Part shown: positions 7,173 through 15,889 of the stretch, piece after piece
Position numbering within the stretch: position 1 is the first letter of the stretch
Layout: each line of letters starts with the position of its first letter
DNA from: JAWLAT01 sp041395325
GTDB taxonomy: Bacteria; Pseudomonadota; Gammaproteobacteria; Xanthomonadales; SZUA-5
Reading direction: 5' to 3'
Assembly: GCA_041395325.1 (NCBI GenBank)
Contig: JAWLAT010000028.1
Span: 1 to 64,000, forward strand
DNA: 64,000 bases
The notes under the pieces: model-generated
Seen by the model: only the letters and a program-made list of their open reading frames with translations
Databases searched by the model: none
What the model was told of the DNA's origin: nothing
Translations under genes and position numbers: made by a program

Positions 7173-9504
7173 TCTCAGACTCCAGTTCACCCAGATCGGC
7201 GCCGCGCCAGCCGTAGGCTCGCAGGGCACGCTCGCGCTGCAGCACGAACCCGCCCGCGCCATCGCTGCGCACCGACAGCGCTCCGCTGTGCGCCGTGGAC
7301 CATTGTCGCGCACCCGTCGCGGCCACTCGGTCGACGACCTCGGGGCGGGGCATGTTGAAGCGATTGCCCCAGCCCGCCGAGTAAAGCACTTGGCTGGGCT
7401 GCACCTGGGCCAGAAAGGCAGCGGAGGAGGATCCATTGCTGCCATGGTGTGCCGCCACCAGCACGTCGGCGACCAACGCCTCTGGCTGCTCACGCAGCAG
7501 GCGTTGCTCGACGATGCTGGCAATGTCGCCGGGAATCAGCACGCGACCGCCGGCAGCGTCCTCGATGCGCAGCACGCAGGAGCTGTCGTTACCCAGATAG
7601 GGGAAGTGCTCAGGCGGATGCAGGATTTCGAATGTCACGTTGTCCCAAGTCCAGGACTGGCCGCGCTGGCAAGGCTGCAGACGCTCGTCAGGTTGCGGCA
7701 GTTGACCAGACTCGGCTTTCGGCGCAAAGGCGGACTGCACGGCCCGTCGACCACCGGCGTGGTCGTGATCGGCATGGCTGAGCAGCAACAAGTCCAGTTG
7801 CCGCACACCCAGCTGGCGCAGAGCGGGTACGACGATGGCCTCACCCAGGTCGAGCCCCTGTGGCGCCGCGGGACCGGCATCGACCAGCAGGGCGTGACTG
7901 GCCGTGCGGATCAGCACGGCCTGCCCCTGCCCCACGTCCAGCAACTGCAGCCATAGCGCGCCGACAGGTGGTTGTGGTCGCGCCGGCCACAGCAGCGGCA
8001 ACCACAGCAACAGGCCCAGCGCCCGTCCGCGAACGCCGGCCGGCGCGAACAGCCAGGCCACACCCAGCGAGGCCAGCACGACGGCCAGCAGCGTCGGCGC
8101 CGCCTGCCCCACCGGCGCGGCGCTGCCACCGGCCTGCTCCAGCAACCACCACAGCGGTCGCAGCAGCTGGGCCGACCATTGCAGTGGCCAGTCGGCGCCC
8201 CCTGGCCAGACCACGCTGAGTGCCAGCGCCAGCAGATTGGCCGGCACGGCAACCAGCGCAACCCACGGCACCACCAGGAGATTGAGCAGGGGTCCGAGCA
8301 GGGAACCCTGGCCGAACCACCAGGCGGTGATGGGCGCCAGCGCCAGACTCAGCAGCAGTTGCGCCTGCAACAGCCCGCGCCAGGCGGGTACACGAGGGCC
8401 GCCGCGGGCCATCCCGTAGAGCAGCCAGGCGACTGCACCGAAGGACAACCAGAATCCGGCACCCAGCGGCGCCAGCGGATCGAGCAGCAGCACCACCAGC
8501 AAGGCCAGACCGAAGGCCGACCAGACCCCCAGGTTGCGCCGCAACAGGCGCGCACCCAGAAAGGCCGCCAGCGCTGCCAATGCCCGCTGGGTCGGCAGCG
8601 AAAAGCCGGCCAGCGCGGCGTAGGTCGTCGCCAACAGCAAGGCCAGCACCGCCTCGGCCAGGGGCCGTGGCCAACGCTCGCCCAGCGCCGGCAGCAAGCG
8701 GTAGAGCAGGCGCACCAGCAGCACACCGAAACCGGCCAGCAGACCGATGTGCAGCCCCGAGATGGCCATCAGATGCGTCAGCCCGGTCGCCCGCAAGCCA
8801 TCCCATTCGCGCTCGCCGAACTCGCGCGTGTCCCCGATCGTCAAAGCCTTCAGACTGGCACGGCTGGACGAAGGCGGCAGAATCCGGTCCACGCGCTCGG
8901 CCAGATCCGAGCGCCAGCGGTCCAGCCCTGACTGGGTCCGACAGGCCTCGCCACGCGCACTGACGCTGGCCCGACCGCTGCGCCGCTGCAGCAGCGCCTG
9001 CCGCTCCGGTTCCCAACCAGCGACGTTCACCGGCCCACGCAGGCCGCGCAGCTGCAACTGCCACTGGGCGCAATCGCCGGGCCGCAGCGGCTCATCGAGT
9101 TCGGCGCGATACCAGTTGACCGACAACCGCGAACCGGCCGCCAGCCTGCCCTCATCGCGCTCCAGCGCCTGGTCCAGCTGCAGCACGAAACTCCACCGAT
9201 CCGGCAGCTGCCGCGGCAACTCGACGATGTGCGCCTGCACGCTGACCACCACGGCCTCGGGTTGATCCGGCCAACGCTGCTCCAGACCCGCGTTGATCCG
9301 ACCCTGCGCATGGAAGAACGCAGCCAGGCCGACCGGCAGCAGCGCCAGCCAGCGCCAGTGCCGACGGGCGCGCCAGCGCCACCCCAACGCCAATGCCACG
9401 CAGCCGATCGCCCACAACATTGCCGACGTCGCCGACCCCATCAGCGACGGTCCGTATAGCGCCAGCAGGATCCCGCACAGCCAGGCGAGGGCGGCGGGCA
9501 ACAT
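7150..9504 (-). CDS. comEC: DNA internalization competence protein ComEC/Rec2
   Basis: ComEC is the inner-membrane channel that carries single-stranded DNA into the cell in natural transformation. The 784 residues show the expected order: an N-terminal hydrophobic DUF4131 region with an OB-like domain, a central competence domain of many transmembrane helices (including TGLTHLMAISGLHIGLLAG, the usual ComEC signature), and a C-terminal metallo-beta-lactamase domain with LLLSHADHDHAGG and VLVAAHHGSNGSS. The full length suggests it is functional. It lies 6 bases after lolD and overlaps hutG. Together with pilU elsewhere in the window it hints at competence. Confidence 0.93.
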   Translation of the reverse strand: MLPAALAWLCGILLALYGPSLMGSATSAMLWAIGCVALALGWRWRARRHWRWLALLPVGLAAFFHAQGRINAGLEQRWPDQPEAVVVSVQAHIVELPRQLPDRWSFVLQLDQALERDEGRLAAGSRLSVNWYRAELDEPLRPGDCAQWQLQLRGLRGPVNVAGWEPERQALLQRRSGRASVSARGEACRTQSGLDRWRSDLAERVDRILPPSSSRASLKALTIGDTREFGEREWDGLRATGLTHLMAISGLHIGLLAGFGVLLVRLLYRLLPALGERWPRPLAEAVLALLLATTYAALAGFSLPTQRALAALAAFLGARLLRRNLGVWSAFGLALLVVLLLDPLAPLGAGFWLSFGAVAWLLYGMARGGPRVPAWRGLLQAQLLLSLALAPITAWWFGQGSLLGPLLNLLVVPWVALVAVPANLLALALSVVWPGGADWPLQWSAQLLRPLWWLLEQAGGSAAPVGQAAPTLLAVVLASLGVAWLFAPAGVRGRALGLLLWLPLLWPARPQPPVGALWLQLLDVGQGQAVLIRTASHALLVDAGPAAPQGLDLGEAIVVPALRQLGVRQLDLLLLSHADHDHAGGRRAVQSAFAPKAESGQLPQPDERLQPCQRGQSWTWDNVTFEILHPPEHFPYLGNDSSCVLRIEDAAGGRVLIPGDIASIVEQRLLREQPEALVADVLVAAHHGSNGSSSAAFLAQVQPSQVLYSAGWGNRFNMPRPEVVDRVAATGARQWSTAHSGALSVRSDGAGGFVLQRERALRAYGWRGADLGELESENEHELSP

Positions 9505-9510
9505 CGTCGC

Positions 9511-10224
9511 TCAGCGTGGCTGCAGGATTCCGCCGCGCAGCTCCAGCACGCGGTCCATGCGGCCAGCCAGGCGCAGATCGTGCGTCACCAGCACCAAAGC
9601 CGTACCCCGCTCGCGGTTGAGCTCCAGCAGAAGATCGTAAACACCGGCGGCGGTGAACTCGTCCAGATTGCCGGTGGGCTCATCGCCCAGCATGCAAGCG
9701 GGCTGGGTCACCAGCGCCCGCGCCAACGCGGCGCGCTGACGCTCGCCACCGGACATCTCGCCCGGCTTGTGACGCAGCCGCTCGCCCAGCCCGACGCGCT
9801 GCAACAGCGCCACCGCGCGGCGTTCGGCCTCGCTGGCAGCGACATTGGCGATCAGCAGCGGCATTGCCACATTTTCCAGTGCGGTGAACTCGGGCAGCAG
9901 ATGATGGAACTGGTAGACGAAACCCAGATGTTGATTGCGCAGGCGGCCACGCTCGCGCTCGCCCAGCGAGGAGAGCAGCTGACCCTGCACGCGCACCTCG
10001 CCAGCCGACGGCGTATCCAGGCCACCCAGCAGATGCAGCAAGGTGCTCTTGCCGGCACCCGAGGCCCCCACGATGGCCACGCGCTCGCCACGGCGCACCG
10101 TCAGGTCCAGATCATGAAAGACCTGCACGCGCAGGCCCCCTTCGCTGAACTGTCGCGCCAGACCGCGCGCCTCCAGAACGACATCGGTGCCCTGCCCCGC
10201 ACTCGCCTGCAGACGGTCACTCAT
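9511..10224 (-). CDS. lolD: Lipoprotein-releasing ABC transporter ATPase LolD
   Basis: The ATPase of the LolCDE-type complex, which extracts outer-membrane lipoproteins from the inner membrane. The 237 residues include Walker A GASGAGKST, a Q-loop region LGFVYQFHHLLPEFTALENV that is typical of LolD, signature MSGGERQRAALARAL and Walker B ACMLGDEPTGNLD. It overlaps the upstream lolC stop by eight bases, as is common for this pair. Confidence 0.94.
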   Translation of the reverse strand: MSDRLQASAGQGTDVVLEARGLARQFSEGGLRVQVFHDLDLTVRRGERVAIVGASGAGKSTLLHLLGGLDTPSAGEVRVQGQLLSSLGERERGRLRNQHLGFVYQFHHLLPEFTALENVAMPLLIANVAASEAERRAVALLQRVGLGERLRHKPGEMSGGERQRAALARALVTQPACMLGDEPTGNLDEFTAAGVYDLLLELNRERGTALVLVTHDLRLAGRMDRVLELRGGILQPR

Positions 10225-11470
10225 AGCGCAACGCCTCGGCCGGCTGCGTGCGTGAGGCGCGCCAGGCCGGATACAAGGTGGCCAGCGCGGAGAAGGCCAA
10301 TGCGACCAGCGCGACGAAGATCACGTCGCTGGAACGCAGCTGCGAAGGCAGCTCGCTGATGTAGTAGACATCGCCGGGCATGGCCTTGAAGCCAAAGGTC
10401 TGTTCCAGCAGCACGACGATGGACGGCAGCAGGATGGACAGGGCGCAGCCGAGGATGACCCCCAGCACCGTCCCGATCCAGCCGATCACGCTGCCCTGCA
10501 CCATGAACACCCGCATGATCTGCCCCGGCGAGGCGCCCATCGTGCGCAGAATCGCAATGTCGGCCTGCTTGTCGGTGACCACCATGACCAGGGTGGAGAC
10601 CAGATTGAAGGCGGCCACGCCGACGATCATCGACAGAATGATGAACATCACCACCTTTTCGGTCTGGATGGCGCGGAAGAAATTGGAGTGCTGCTGGGTC
10701 CAGTCGCGTACCCGTACATCGTCGTCGAGCTGTCTGCCGAGATCGGCGCTGACGCGCCAGGCATCGAACATGTCAGTCAGCTTCAGGCGCAGACCGGTCA
10801 CGCCTTCGCCCATGCGGAACAGCTTCTGTGCGTCGGCCAGATGCATGATCGCCATGCCGCGGTCGTATTCGTGCATGCCGATCTCATACAAACCGACCAC
10901 ACGAAAACGCTTGACGGTGGGGATCAGTCCGGCCGGCGTGCTGCGCGCCTGCGGTGCGAAGACGGTCACCTGCGAACCGACATCGGCGCCCAGTGCATAG
11001 GCCAGTTCGACGCCCAGCACGATGCCGAACTCGCCCGGCCGCAGCGCCTCCAGTTTCCCGGCCACCATCTTCTCGCCCAACTCGGAGACCTGCGACTCGC
11101 GCTCGGGCAGGATCCCTCGCAGAATGCCGCCACTGACCTGGTGACCCTGCAGCAGCGCCTCGCGCTCGACATAGGGGGCGCTACCGATGACGCGCGAGTC
11201 GGCATCGGCGATCGCCGCTGCGGCTGGCCAATCCTGCAAGTCTTCACCCCAGCCCGTCACCGAGGCATGCGCGACCATGCCGAGAATGCGCGAGCGCAGC
11301 TCATGCTGGAAGCCGTTCATCACCGACATCACGGTGATCAGCGCGGCCACGCCCAGCGCGATGCCGAGCATTGATGCCAATGAAATGAACGAAATGAAAT
11401 GATTGCGGCGTTTGGCGCCGGTGTAGCGCAGGCCGATGAACAGGGCCAGCGGTCGATTGCTCAGCATCAC
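10217..11470 (-). CDS. lolC: Lipoprotein-releasing system permease LolC/LolE
   Basis: The 417-residue permease has four transmembrane helices and a large periplasmic domain between the first and second. The N-terminus ALFIGLRYTGAKRRNHFISFISLASMLGIALGVAALI-type sequence is diagnostic of the family, and ILRTMGASPGQIMRVFMVQG and LATLYPAWRASRTQPAEALRYE mark the FtsX-like half. Only one LolC/E-type gene lies here, next to a single lolD, so the complex may use a homodimeric permease or a second copy located elsewhere. It overlaps ygfX by four bases. Confidence 0.92.
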   Translation of the reverse strand: MMLSNRPLALFIGLRYTGAKRRNHFISFISLASMLGIALGVAALITVMSVMNGFQHELRSRILGMVAHASVTGWGEDLQDWPAAAAIADADSRVIGSAPYVEREALLQGHQVSGGILRGILPERESQVSELGEKMVAGKLEALRPGEFGIVLGVELAYALGADVGSQVTVFAPQARSTPAGLIPTVKRFRVVGLYEIGMHEYDRGMAIMHLADAQKLFRMGEGVTGLRLKLTDMFDAWRVSADLGRQLDDDVRVRDWTQQHSNFFRAIQTEKVVMFIILSMIVGVAAFNLVSTLVMVVTDKQADIAILRTMGASPGQIMRVFMVQGSVIGWIGTVLGVILGCALSILLPSIVVLLEQTFGFKAMPGDVYYISELPSQLRSSDVIFVALVALAFSALATLYPAWRASRTQPAEALRYE

Positions 11471-11874
11471 GACTCCAGACGACGCAAGTGCAGCCGCAGC
11501 TGGCGGCGTTGCTCGGGGCTCAGATTCCAGGGACCGAACAGTAGCGACCGCCGCCCGCCTGAGTCCTGAATCAGTTGCAGCGACAGCAACGGTCCCAACA
11601 TCGAGTAACCCACCAGGTCGGCACCCGCCGGATCACCCGGCTGTTCGACACGTCGGCCGACCAGCAGCCAGGCGACCGTCGCCGGTGAGGGCCGCAGCAG
11701 CCACCAGGCAATCGGCACGAGCAACAGCAGCCACCCAAGACCGAGCGTGCTGGCGAACCACGCCAACGCCAGCAGCGACAACGCCGATGTGGCAAACAGC
11801 GGCCGCGGCCACTGTGCGTATTGCGGCTCAAGCCGGACGACGGATGTGCTGGACGAGCTCATCGGTTGCCGCAT
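11467..11874 (-). CDS. YgfX/CptA-like small membrane protein
   Basis: The 135-residue protein has two close transmembrane segments (ALSLLALAWFASTLGLGWLLLLVPIAWWLL, about residues 30-60) and a soluble C-terminal half with LVGYSMLGPLLSLQLIQDSGGRR and LSPEQRRQLRLHLRRL, the pattern of YgfX (PF07254). YgfX is paired with SdhE in enterobacteria, where the pair has been described as a toxin-antitoxin-like module and also tied to pigment production. It overlaps sdhE by up to 47 bases; an in-frame ATG four codons later would reduce this. Position right after sdhE supports the call. Confidence 0.75.
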   Translation of the reverse strand: MRQPMSSSSTSVVRLEPQYAQWPRPLFATSALSLLALAWFASTLGLGWLLLLVPIAWWLLRPSPATVAWLLVGRRVEQPGDPAGADLVGYSMLGPLLSLQLIQDSGGRRSLLFGPWNLSPEQRRQLRLHLRRLES

Positions 11875-12070
11875 CCGGCGGCTGGATGCGACCGCTCAGC
11901 CAATCCCACAGTTGGTCATCCTCACAATCCAGCAGCGTTTCGAAGGCCTGCCACTGCGCATCGGAAGTCGGACCGCCCAACATCCGATCCAGATGGGCGA
12001 CCAGCAGCGCGTCGAGTTCCTTCATGCCCCGGCGGCAGCGCCAGCGCAGCCGTCCGGCCAAGCCTTCCAT
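11828..12070 (-). CDS. sdhE: FAD assembly factor SdhE
   Basis: SdhE helps attach FAD covalently to SdhA. The 80-residue protein contains the conserved RGxxE motif (RRGMKELD), followed by LLVAHLD and CEDDQLWDWLSGR, as in YgfY/SdhE/Sdh5 proteins. It starts six bases after the sdhB stop, which places it in the sdh operon where its client is made. Confidence 0.9.
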   Translation of the reverse strand: MEGLAGRLRWRCRRGMKELDALLVAHLDRMLGGPTSDAQWQAFETLLDCEDDQLWDWLSGRIQPPDAATDELVQHIRRPA

Positions 12071-12076
12071 CGGCGA

Positions 12077-12862
12077 TCAGATCGAACGCCGGGCGACCAT
12101 CAGCTTCTTGATCTCGGCGATCGCCAGCGCCGGATTGAGACCCTTGGGGCAGGTCTTGGTGCAATTCATGATCGTGTGGCAGCGATACAGCCGGAAGGGA
12201 TCTTCCAACTCGTCCAGGCGCTCACCGGTGGCCTCATCGCGCGAATCGATGATCCAGCGGTAGGCCTGCAACAGGATGGCCGGGCCCAGGTAACGATCGC
12301 CGTTCCACCAGTAGCTCGGACAGGAGGTGGAACAGCAGGCACACAGGATGCACTCGTACAGCCCGTCCAGCTTGGCCCGCTCTTCCTTCGACTGCAGCCG
12401 CTCGCTGTCCGGCGGCGGTGAGGATTGCGTGCGGATCCACGGCCGGATCGAGGCATGCTGCGCATAGAAGTGCGTCATGTCCGGCACCAGATCCTTGACC
12501 ACCGGCATGTGCGGCAGCGGATAGATGCGCACTTCGCCGCTGACGTCGCGGATGTCCTTGATGCACGCCAAGGTGTTGGTGCCGTCGATGTTCATCGCGC
12601 AGGAGCCGCAGATGCCTTCGCGACAGGAACGGCGGAAGGTCAGCGTCGGGTCGATCTCGTTCTTGATCTTGATCAGCGCGTCCAGAACCATCGGGCCGCA
12701 ACTGCCCAGATCTACGTCGTAGGTATCCGCGCGCGGGTTCTGCCCGCTGTCCGGATCCCAGCGGTAGACCTTGAAGCGACGCACCTCCTTGGCGCCGGCC
12801 GGGGCCGGGTAGTGCTTGCCGCCGCTGACGCGGGAGTTCTTCGGGAGCCGGAACTGGGCCAT
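12077..12862 (-). CDS. sdhB: Succinate dehydrogenase iron-sulfur subunit
   Basis: SdhB carries electrons from the SdhA flavin to ubiquinone. The 261 residues show all three cluster-binding sets: CREGICGSCAMNIDGTNTLAC for [2Fe-2S], CILCACCSTSCP for [4Fe-4S], and CHTIMNCTKTCPKGLNP for the remaining cluster ligands. Like other proteobacterial SdhB proteins it has SYWWNGDRYLGPAILLQAYRW between the two C-terminal sets. It lies 42 bases after sdhA. Confidence 0.97.
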   Translation of the reverse strand: MAQFRLPKNSRVSGGKHYPAPAGAKEVRRFKVYRWDPDSGQNPRADTYDVDLGSCGPMVLDALIKIKNEIDPTLTFRRSCREGICGSCAMNIDGTNTLACIKDIRDVSGEVRIYPLPHMPVVKDLVPDMTHFYAQHASIRPWIRTQSSPPPDSERLQSKEERAKLDGLYECILCACCSTSCPSYWWNGDRYLGPAILLQAYRWIIDSRDEATGERLDELEDPFRLYRCHTIMNCTKTCPKGLNPALAIAEIKKLMVARRSI

Positions 12863-12904
12863 GGTCTGTACTCGCTTGCAATACGGGTTGGGGCCGAAGC
12901 CGGA

Positions 12905-14689
12905 TCAGTAAACGCGGGCCTTCGGCGGCACCGGTTCGACTTCGCCCGAGAGGGTGTAGAGATGCACCGGCCGGTACTCGAAGCTGGCCTTGCCGTGCTC
13001 GTCAACATGCACCAGCGTGTGCTTGAACCAGTTCTCGTCGTCGCGATCAGGGAAGTCCTCACGGGCGTGCGCGCCACGGGATTCCTTGCGGTGCTCGGCC
13101 GAGTACATCGTGGCCACCGCCTGACCGAGTAGATTGCGCAGCTCCAGCGTCTCGACCAGGTCAGAGTTCCAGACCATCGACCGATCCGAGACCTGCACCT
13201 GCGCGAAGCTGTCATAGACCTGGCTGATTGCCTGGCAACCGGCCTCCAGGCTCTCCTGGGTGCGGAACACCGCGGCGTCCTTCTGCATCACCTTCTGCAT
13301 GTTCAGGCGAATGTCGGCCGTGCGCAGATCGCCCTTGGCGTGACGCAGCTGGTCGAAGCTGTCCAGCGCGGGATCATAGTGCGCAGTCGTCAGATCACGG
13401 TGCGGCGCATTGGGCTTGAACAGCTCCACGCAGCGGTTGGCCACGGCCCGACCGAAGACCACCAGATCGAGCAGCGAATTGGACCCCAGTCGATTGGCCC
13501 CGTGCACGCTGACGCAGGCGGCCTCGCCGATGGCGAACAGGCCCGGCACCACGCTGTCCGGATTGCCGTCCTTCAGCCGCACCACCTCGCCGTGATAGTT
13601 GGTGGGAATGCCGCCCATGTTGTAGTGCACGGTCGGCAGCACCGGGATCGGCTGCTTGGAGACGTCGACGCCAGCGAAGATCTTGGCGGTCTCGGCGATG
13701 CCCGGCAGCTTTTCGTGGATCACTTCCGGACCCAGATGCTCCAGGTGCAGGTGAATGTGGTCGTTCTCCTTGCCGACGCCGCGACCTTCGCGGATCTCCA
13801 CCGTCATCGCCCGGCTGACCACGTCGCGTGAGGCCAGGTCCTTGGCGTTGGGCGCATAGCGCTCCATGAAGCGCTCGTCCTTGGAATTGGTCAGATAGCC
13901 GCCTTCGCCACGCACACCTTCGGTGATCAGACAGCCAGAGCCGTAGATGCCGGTGGGATGGAACTGCACGAACTCCATGTCCTGCAGCGGAATGCCGGCC
14001 CGCTGGACCATCGCATTGCCGTCGCCGGTGCAGGTGTGGGCCGAGGTGCAGGAGAAGTAGGCCCGGCCGTAACCGCCGGTGGCCAGAATCACCGCATGCG
14101 CCTGGAACAGGTGCAACTCGCCGGTGGACAGGTCCCAGGCCAGCACCCCCTTGCAGACGCCGTCTTCCATGATCAGGTCGAGGGCGAAGTATTCGATGTA
14201 GAAACGAGCGTCGTACTGCAGCGACTGCTGGTACAGCGTGTGCAGGATTGCATGACCGGTGCGGTCGGCCGCCGCGCAGGTGCGCTGCGCCGTGCCCTTG
14301 CCGTAGTGCGTGGTCATGCCACCAAAGGGACGCTGATAGATCTTGCCGTCCTCGGTGCGCGAGAACGGCACACCGTAGTGCTCCAGCTCGATGATCGCCG
14401 GGATCGCCTCGCGGCACATGTACTCGATGGCGTCCTGGTCACCCAACCAGTCCGAACCCTTGATGGTGTCGTAGAAATGGAAGCGCCAGTCGTCCTCGCC
14501 CATGTTGCCCAGCGCGGCGCTGATGCCACCCTGCGCGGCCACCGTGTGACTGCGGGTCGGAAAGACCTTGGTGATGCAGGCGGTGCGCAGGCCCTTGGCC
14601 GCGACGCCGAAGGTGGCGCGCAGTCCGGCGCCACCGGCGCCGACCACGACCACATCGTATTTGTGCACATTGACCTTGTAGGCGCTCAT
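12905..14689 (-). CDS. sdhA: Succinate dehydrogenase flavoprotein subunit
   Basis: SdhA oxidises succinate to fumarate. The 594-residue protein shows the N-terminal dinucleotide fold VVVGAGGAGLRATFG, the SHTVAAQGGISAALGN segment with the histidine that binds FAD covalently, HPTGIYGSGCLITEG, and HGANRLGSNSLLDLVVFGRA. The start was set at MSAYKVNVHKYDVV rather than at an in-frame ATG 13 codons upstream, because the shorter form matches the usual N-terminus. Part of sdhCDAB. Confidence 0.96.
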   Translation of the reverse strand: MSAYKVNVHKYDVVVVGAGGAGLRATFGVAAKGLRTACITKVFPTRSHTVAAQGGISAALGNMGEDDWRFHFYDTIKGSDWLGDQDAIEYMCREAIPAIIELEHYGVPFSRTEDGKIYQRPFGGMTTHYGKGTAQRTCAAADRTGHAILHTLYQQSLQYDARFYIEYFALDLIMEDGVCKGVLAWDLSTGELHLFQAHAVILATGGYGRAYFSCTSAHTCTGDGNAMVQRAGIPLQDMEFVQFHPTGIYGSGCLITEGVRGEGGYLTNSKDERFMERYAPNAKDLASRDVVSRAMTVEIREGRGVGKENDHIHLHLEHLGPEVIHEKLPGIAETAKIFAGVDVSKQPIPVLPTVHYNMGGIPTNYHGEVVRLKDGNPDSVVPGLFAIGEAACVSVHGANRLGSNSLLDLVVFGRAVANRCVELFKPNAPHRDLTTAHYDPALDSFDQLRHAKGDLRTADIRLNMQKVMQKDAAVFRTQESLEAGCQAISQVYDSFAQVQVSDRSMVWNSDLVETLELRNLLGQAVATMYSAEHRKESRGAHAREDFPDRDDENWFKHTLVHVDEHGKASFEYRPVHLYTLSGEVEPVPPKARVY

Positions 14690-14711
14690 CGTTGTCGTCC
14701 TTGAATATCCG

Positions 14712-15092
14712 TCAGGCGCCGAGGGCAATGCGTGCCACGGCCAGCAGCACCGCGACCGATCCGAGCAGGGCGATGAACTTCACCGCAATCAACAGGCTCA
14801 GTTCGGCCCAGCGCACGTGCACGTAATCCTCGATCACCACCTGCAGGCCAAGCTGCGCGTGGTACAGCACCACCACCACGAATGTCGCCAGCAAGGCAGC
14901 GGACCAGGGTTGCGCCACGGCGGCACGAATGGCGCCATAGTCAGCCCCGACCAGTGTCGTGGCGAAGTAAAGAAACCACAGTGACAGTGGCAACAGCACG
15001 ATGGCCGTCAGGCGCTGTCCCACCCAGTGATCGGTACCGCTCTTGGCCGAACCCAGGCCACGAACGCGTGCCAGCGGGGTTTGCAGGCTCAT
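14712..15092 (-). CDS. sdhD: Succinate dehydrogenase membrane anchor subunit
   Basis: The 126-residue subunit has three transmembrane helices and the heme/quinone-site motif YHAQLGLQVVIEDYVH seen in SdhD (heme-ligand histidine, with D-Y further on). The start MSLQTPLARVRGLGS is two bases after the sdhC stop; upstream residues in this frame only mirror sdhC and were discarded. Confidence 0.92.
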   Translation of the reverse strand: MSLQTPLARVRGLGSAKSGTDHWVGQRLTAIVLLPLSLWFLYFATTLVGADYGAIRAAVAQPWSAALLATFVVVVLYHAQLGLQVVIEDYVHVRWAELSLLIAVKFIALLGSVAVLLAVARIALGA

Positions 15093-15094
15093 GC

Positions 15095-15502
15095 TCAGGC
15101 CCTCCCGTAGATCAGCCAGAGATTGGCTGCGGCCGCCAGCGCCGCGCCCACCAGCACCAAATAGCCACTGCGGTAGCTGCTCGGCAGGCTCAAGCCGCTG
15201 CCGACGTCCCAGAACAGATGACGGATGCCATTGAAGAAGTGGAACCAAAGGGCCAACACCGAACCAGCGACCAGCAGCATGCCCAAAGGTCCACCCAGGC
15301 ACTCGCTGAAGGCCGCCCAGCTGGCCGGCCCGGAAGCCAGGGCGATGCAGCCGACCACCAGTGTCAGCGCACCCAGGCACAGGAACACACCAGTGATGCG
15401 GTGCGTAATCGACAACACCGAGGTCAATTGCGGGCGGTAGTACGGCCCGATCATGAACGGAGACAGGGGGCGGTTGCTCCCCGGTGGCGAGCTCGTGCTC
15501 AT
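15095..15502 (-). CDS. sdhC: Succinate dehydrogenase cytochrome b556 subunit
   Basis: The 135-residue subunit begins with RPLSPFMIGPYYRPQLTSVLSITHRITGV, including the quinone-site serine and arginine (SITHR), and has HFFNGIRHLFWD, the heme b ligand motif of SdhC. Three transmembrane helices are visible. It is preceded by a small DUF1674 gene 46 bases upstream. Confidence 0.95.
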   Translation of the reverse strand: MSTSSPPGSNRPLSPFMIGPYYRPQLTSVLSITHRITGVFLCLGALTLVVGCIALASGPASWAAFSECLGGPLGMLLVAGSVLALWFHFFNGIRHLFWDVGSGLSLPSSYRSGYLVLVGAALAAAANLWLIYGRA

Positions 15503-15548
15503 TCGCTACCCCTCAGGGGCCTGTAGGCCCGGTTGTCGGACCGATCGA

Positions 15549-15734
15549 TCAGAAATCGATGCAGCGTCCGTTCTTTTCCCAGTCACCATAACGAATCGGA
15601 TCAGGTCCCGCGCGTCCGCCAATCTCCACCACTGGCGTCTGCCCTGCCGGCGTGCGCTCTGCAGAGCCTGGTTGCTGCTCCGTCTGCGCCTCGCCTGCGC
15701 TGTCCCCCGACCGTTCGGGCCCCTGCCGATTCAT
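15549..15734 (-). CDS. DUF1674 protein, SdhAF4-like succinate dehydrogenase assembly factor
   Basis: A 61-residue protein whose C-terminus, GGRAGPDPIRYGDWEKNGRCIDF in outline (GP.P.RYGDWE..GR..DF), is the DUF1674/SDHAF4 signature. In eukaryotes and alphaproteobacteria this family binds flavinated SdhA and promotes assembly with SdhB. The N-terminal 35 residues are polar and low in complexity, as usual. The ATG at 15734 was chosen because longer in-frame starts run into unrelated sequence. Its position 46 bases before sdhC makes it the first gene of the sdh operon and strongly supports the role. Confidence 0.85.
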   Translation of the reverse strand: MNRQGPERSGDSAGEAQTEQQPGSAERTPAGQTPVVEIGGRAGPDPIRYGDWEKNGRCIDF

Positions 15735-15889
15735 CGCCCAAGCGTAGCGGGTCGGGTCCGTTGGTCGCAAGGCAAGTGGGTGGGCCAGCGCCCGGCAGAT
15801 CGCCCCTCGACGCCATGCCGTTGGACGTGCTTGACCACCAGGGCTACTCGATGACCCCACCGTGACGGCGCTCGCAGTACCCTTGCGCA

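Noticed and set aside
7841..9073. 410-codon minus-strand frame within comEC
   Set aside because: It is an out-of-frame shadow of the comEC transmembrane region.
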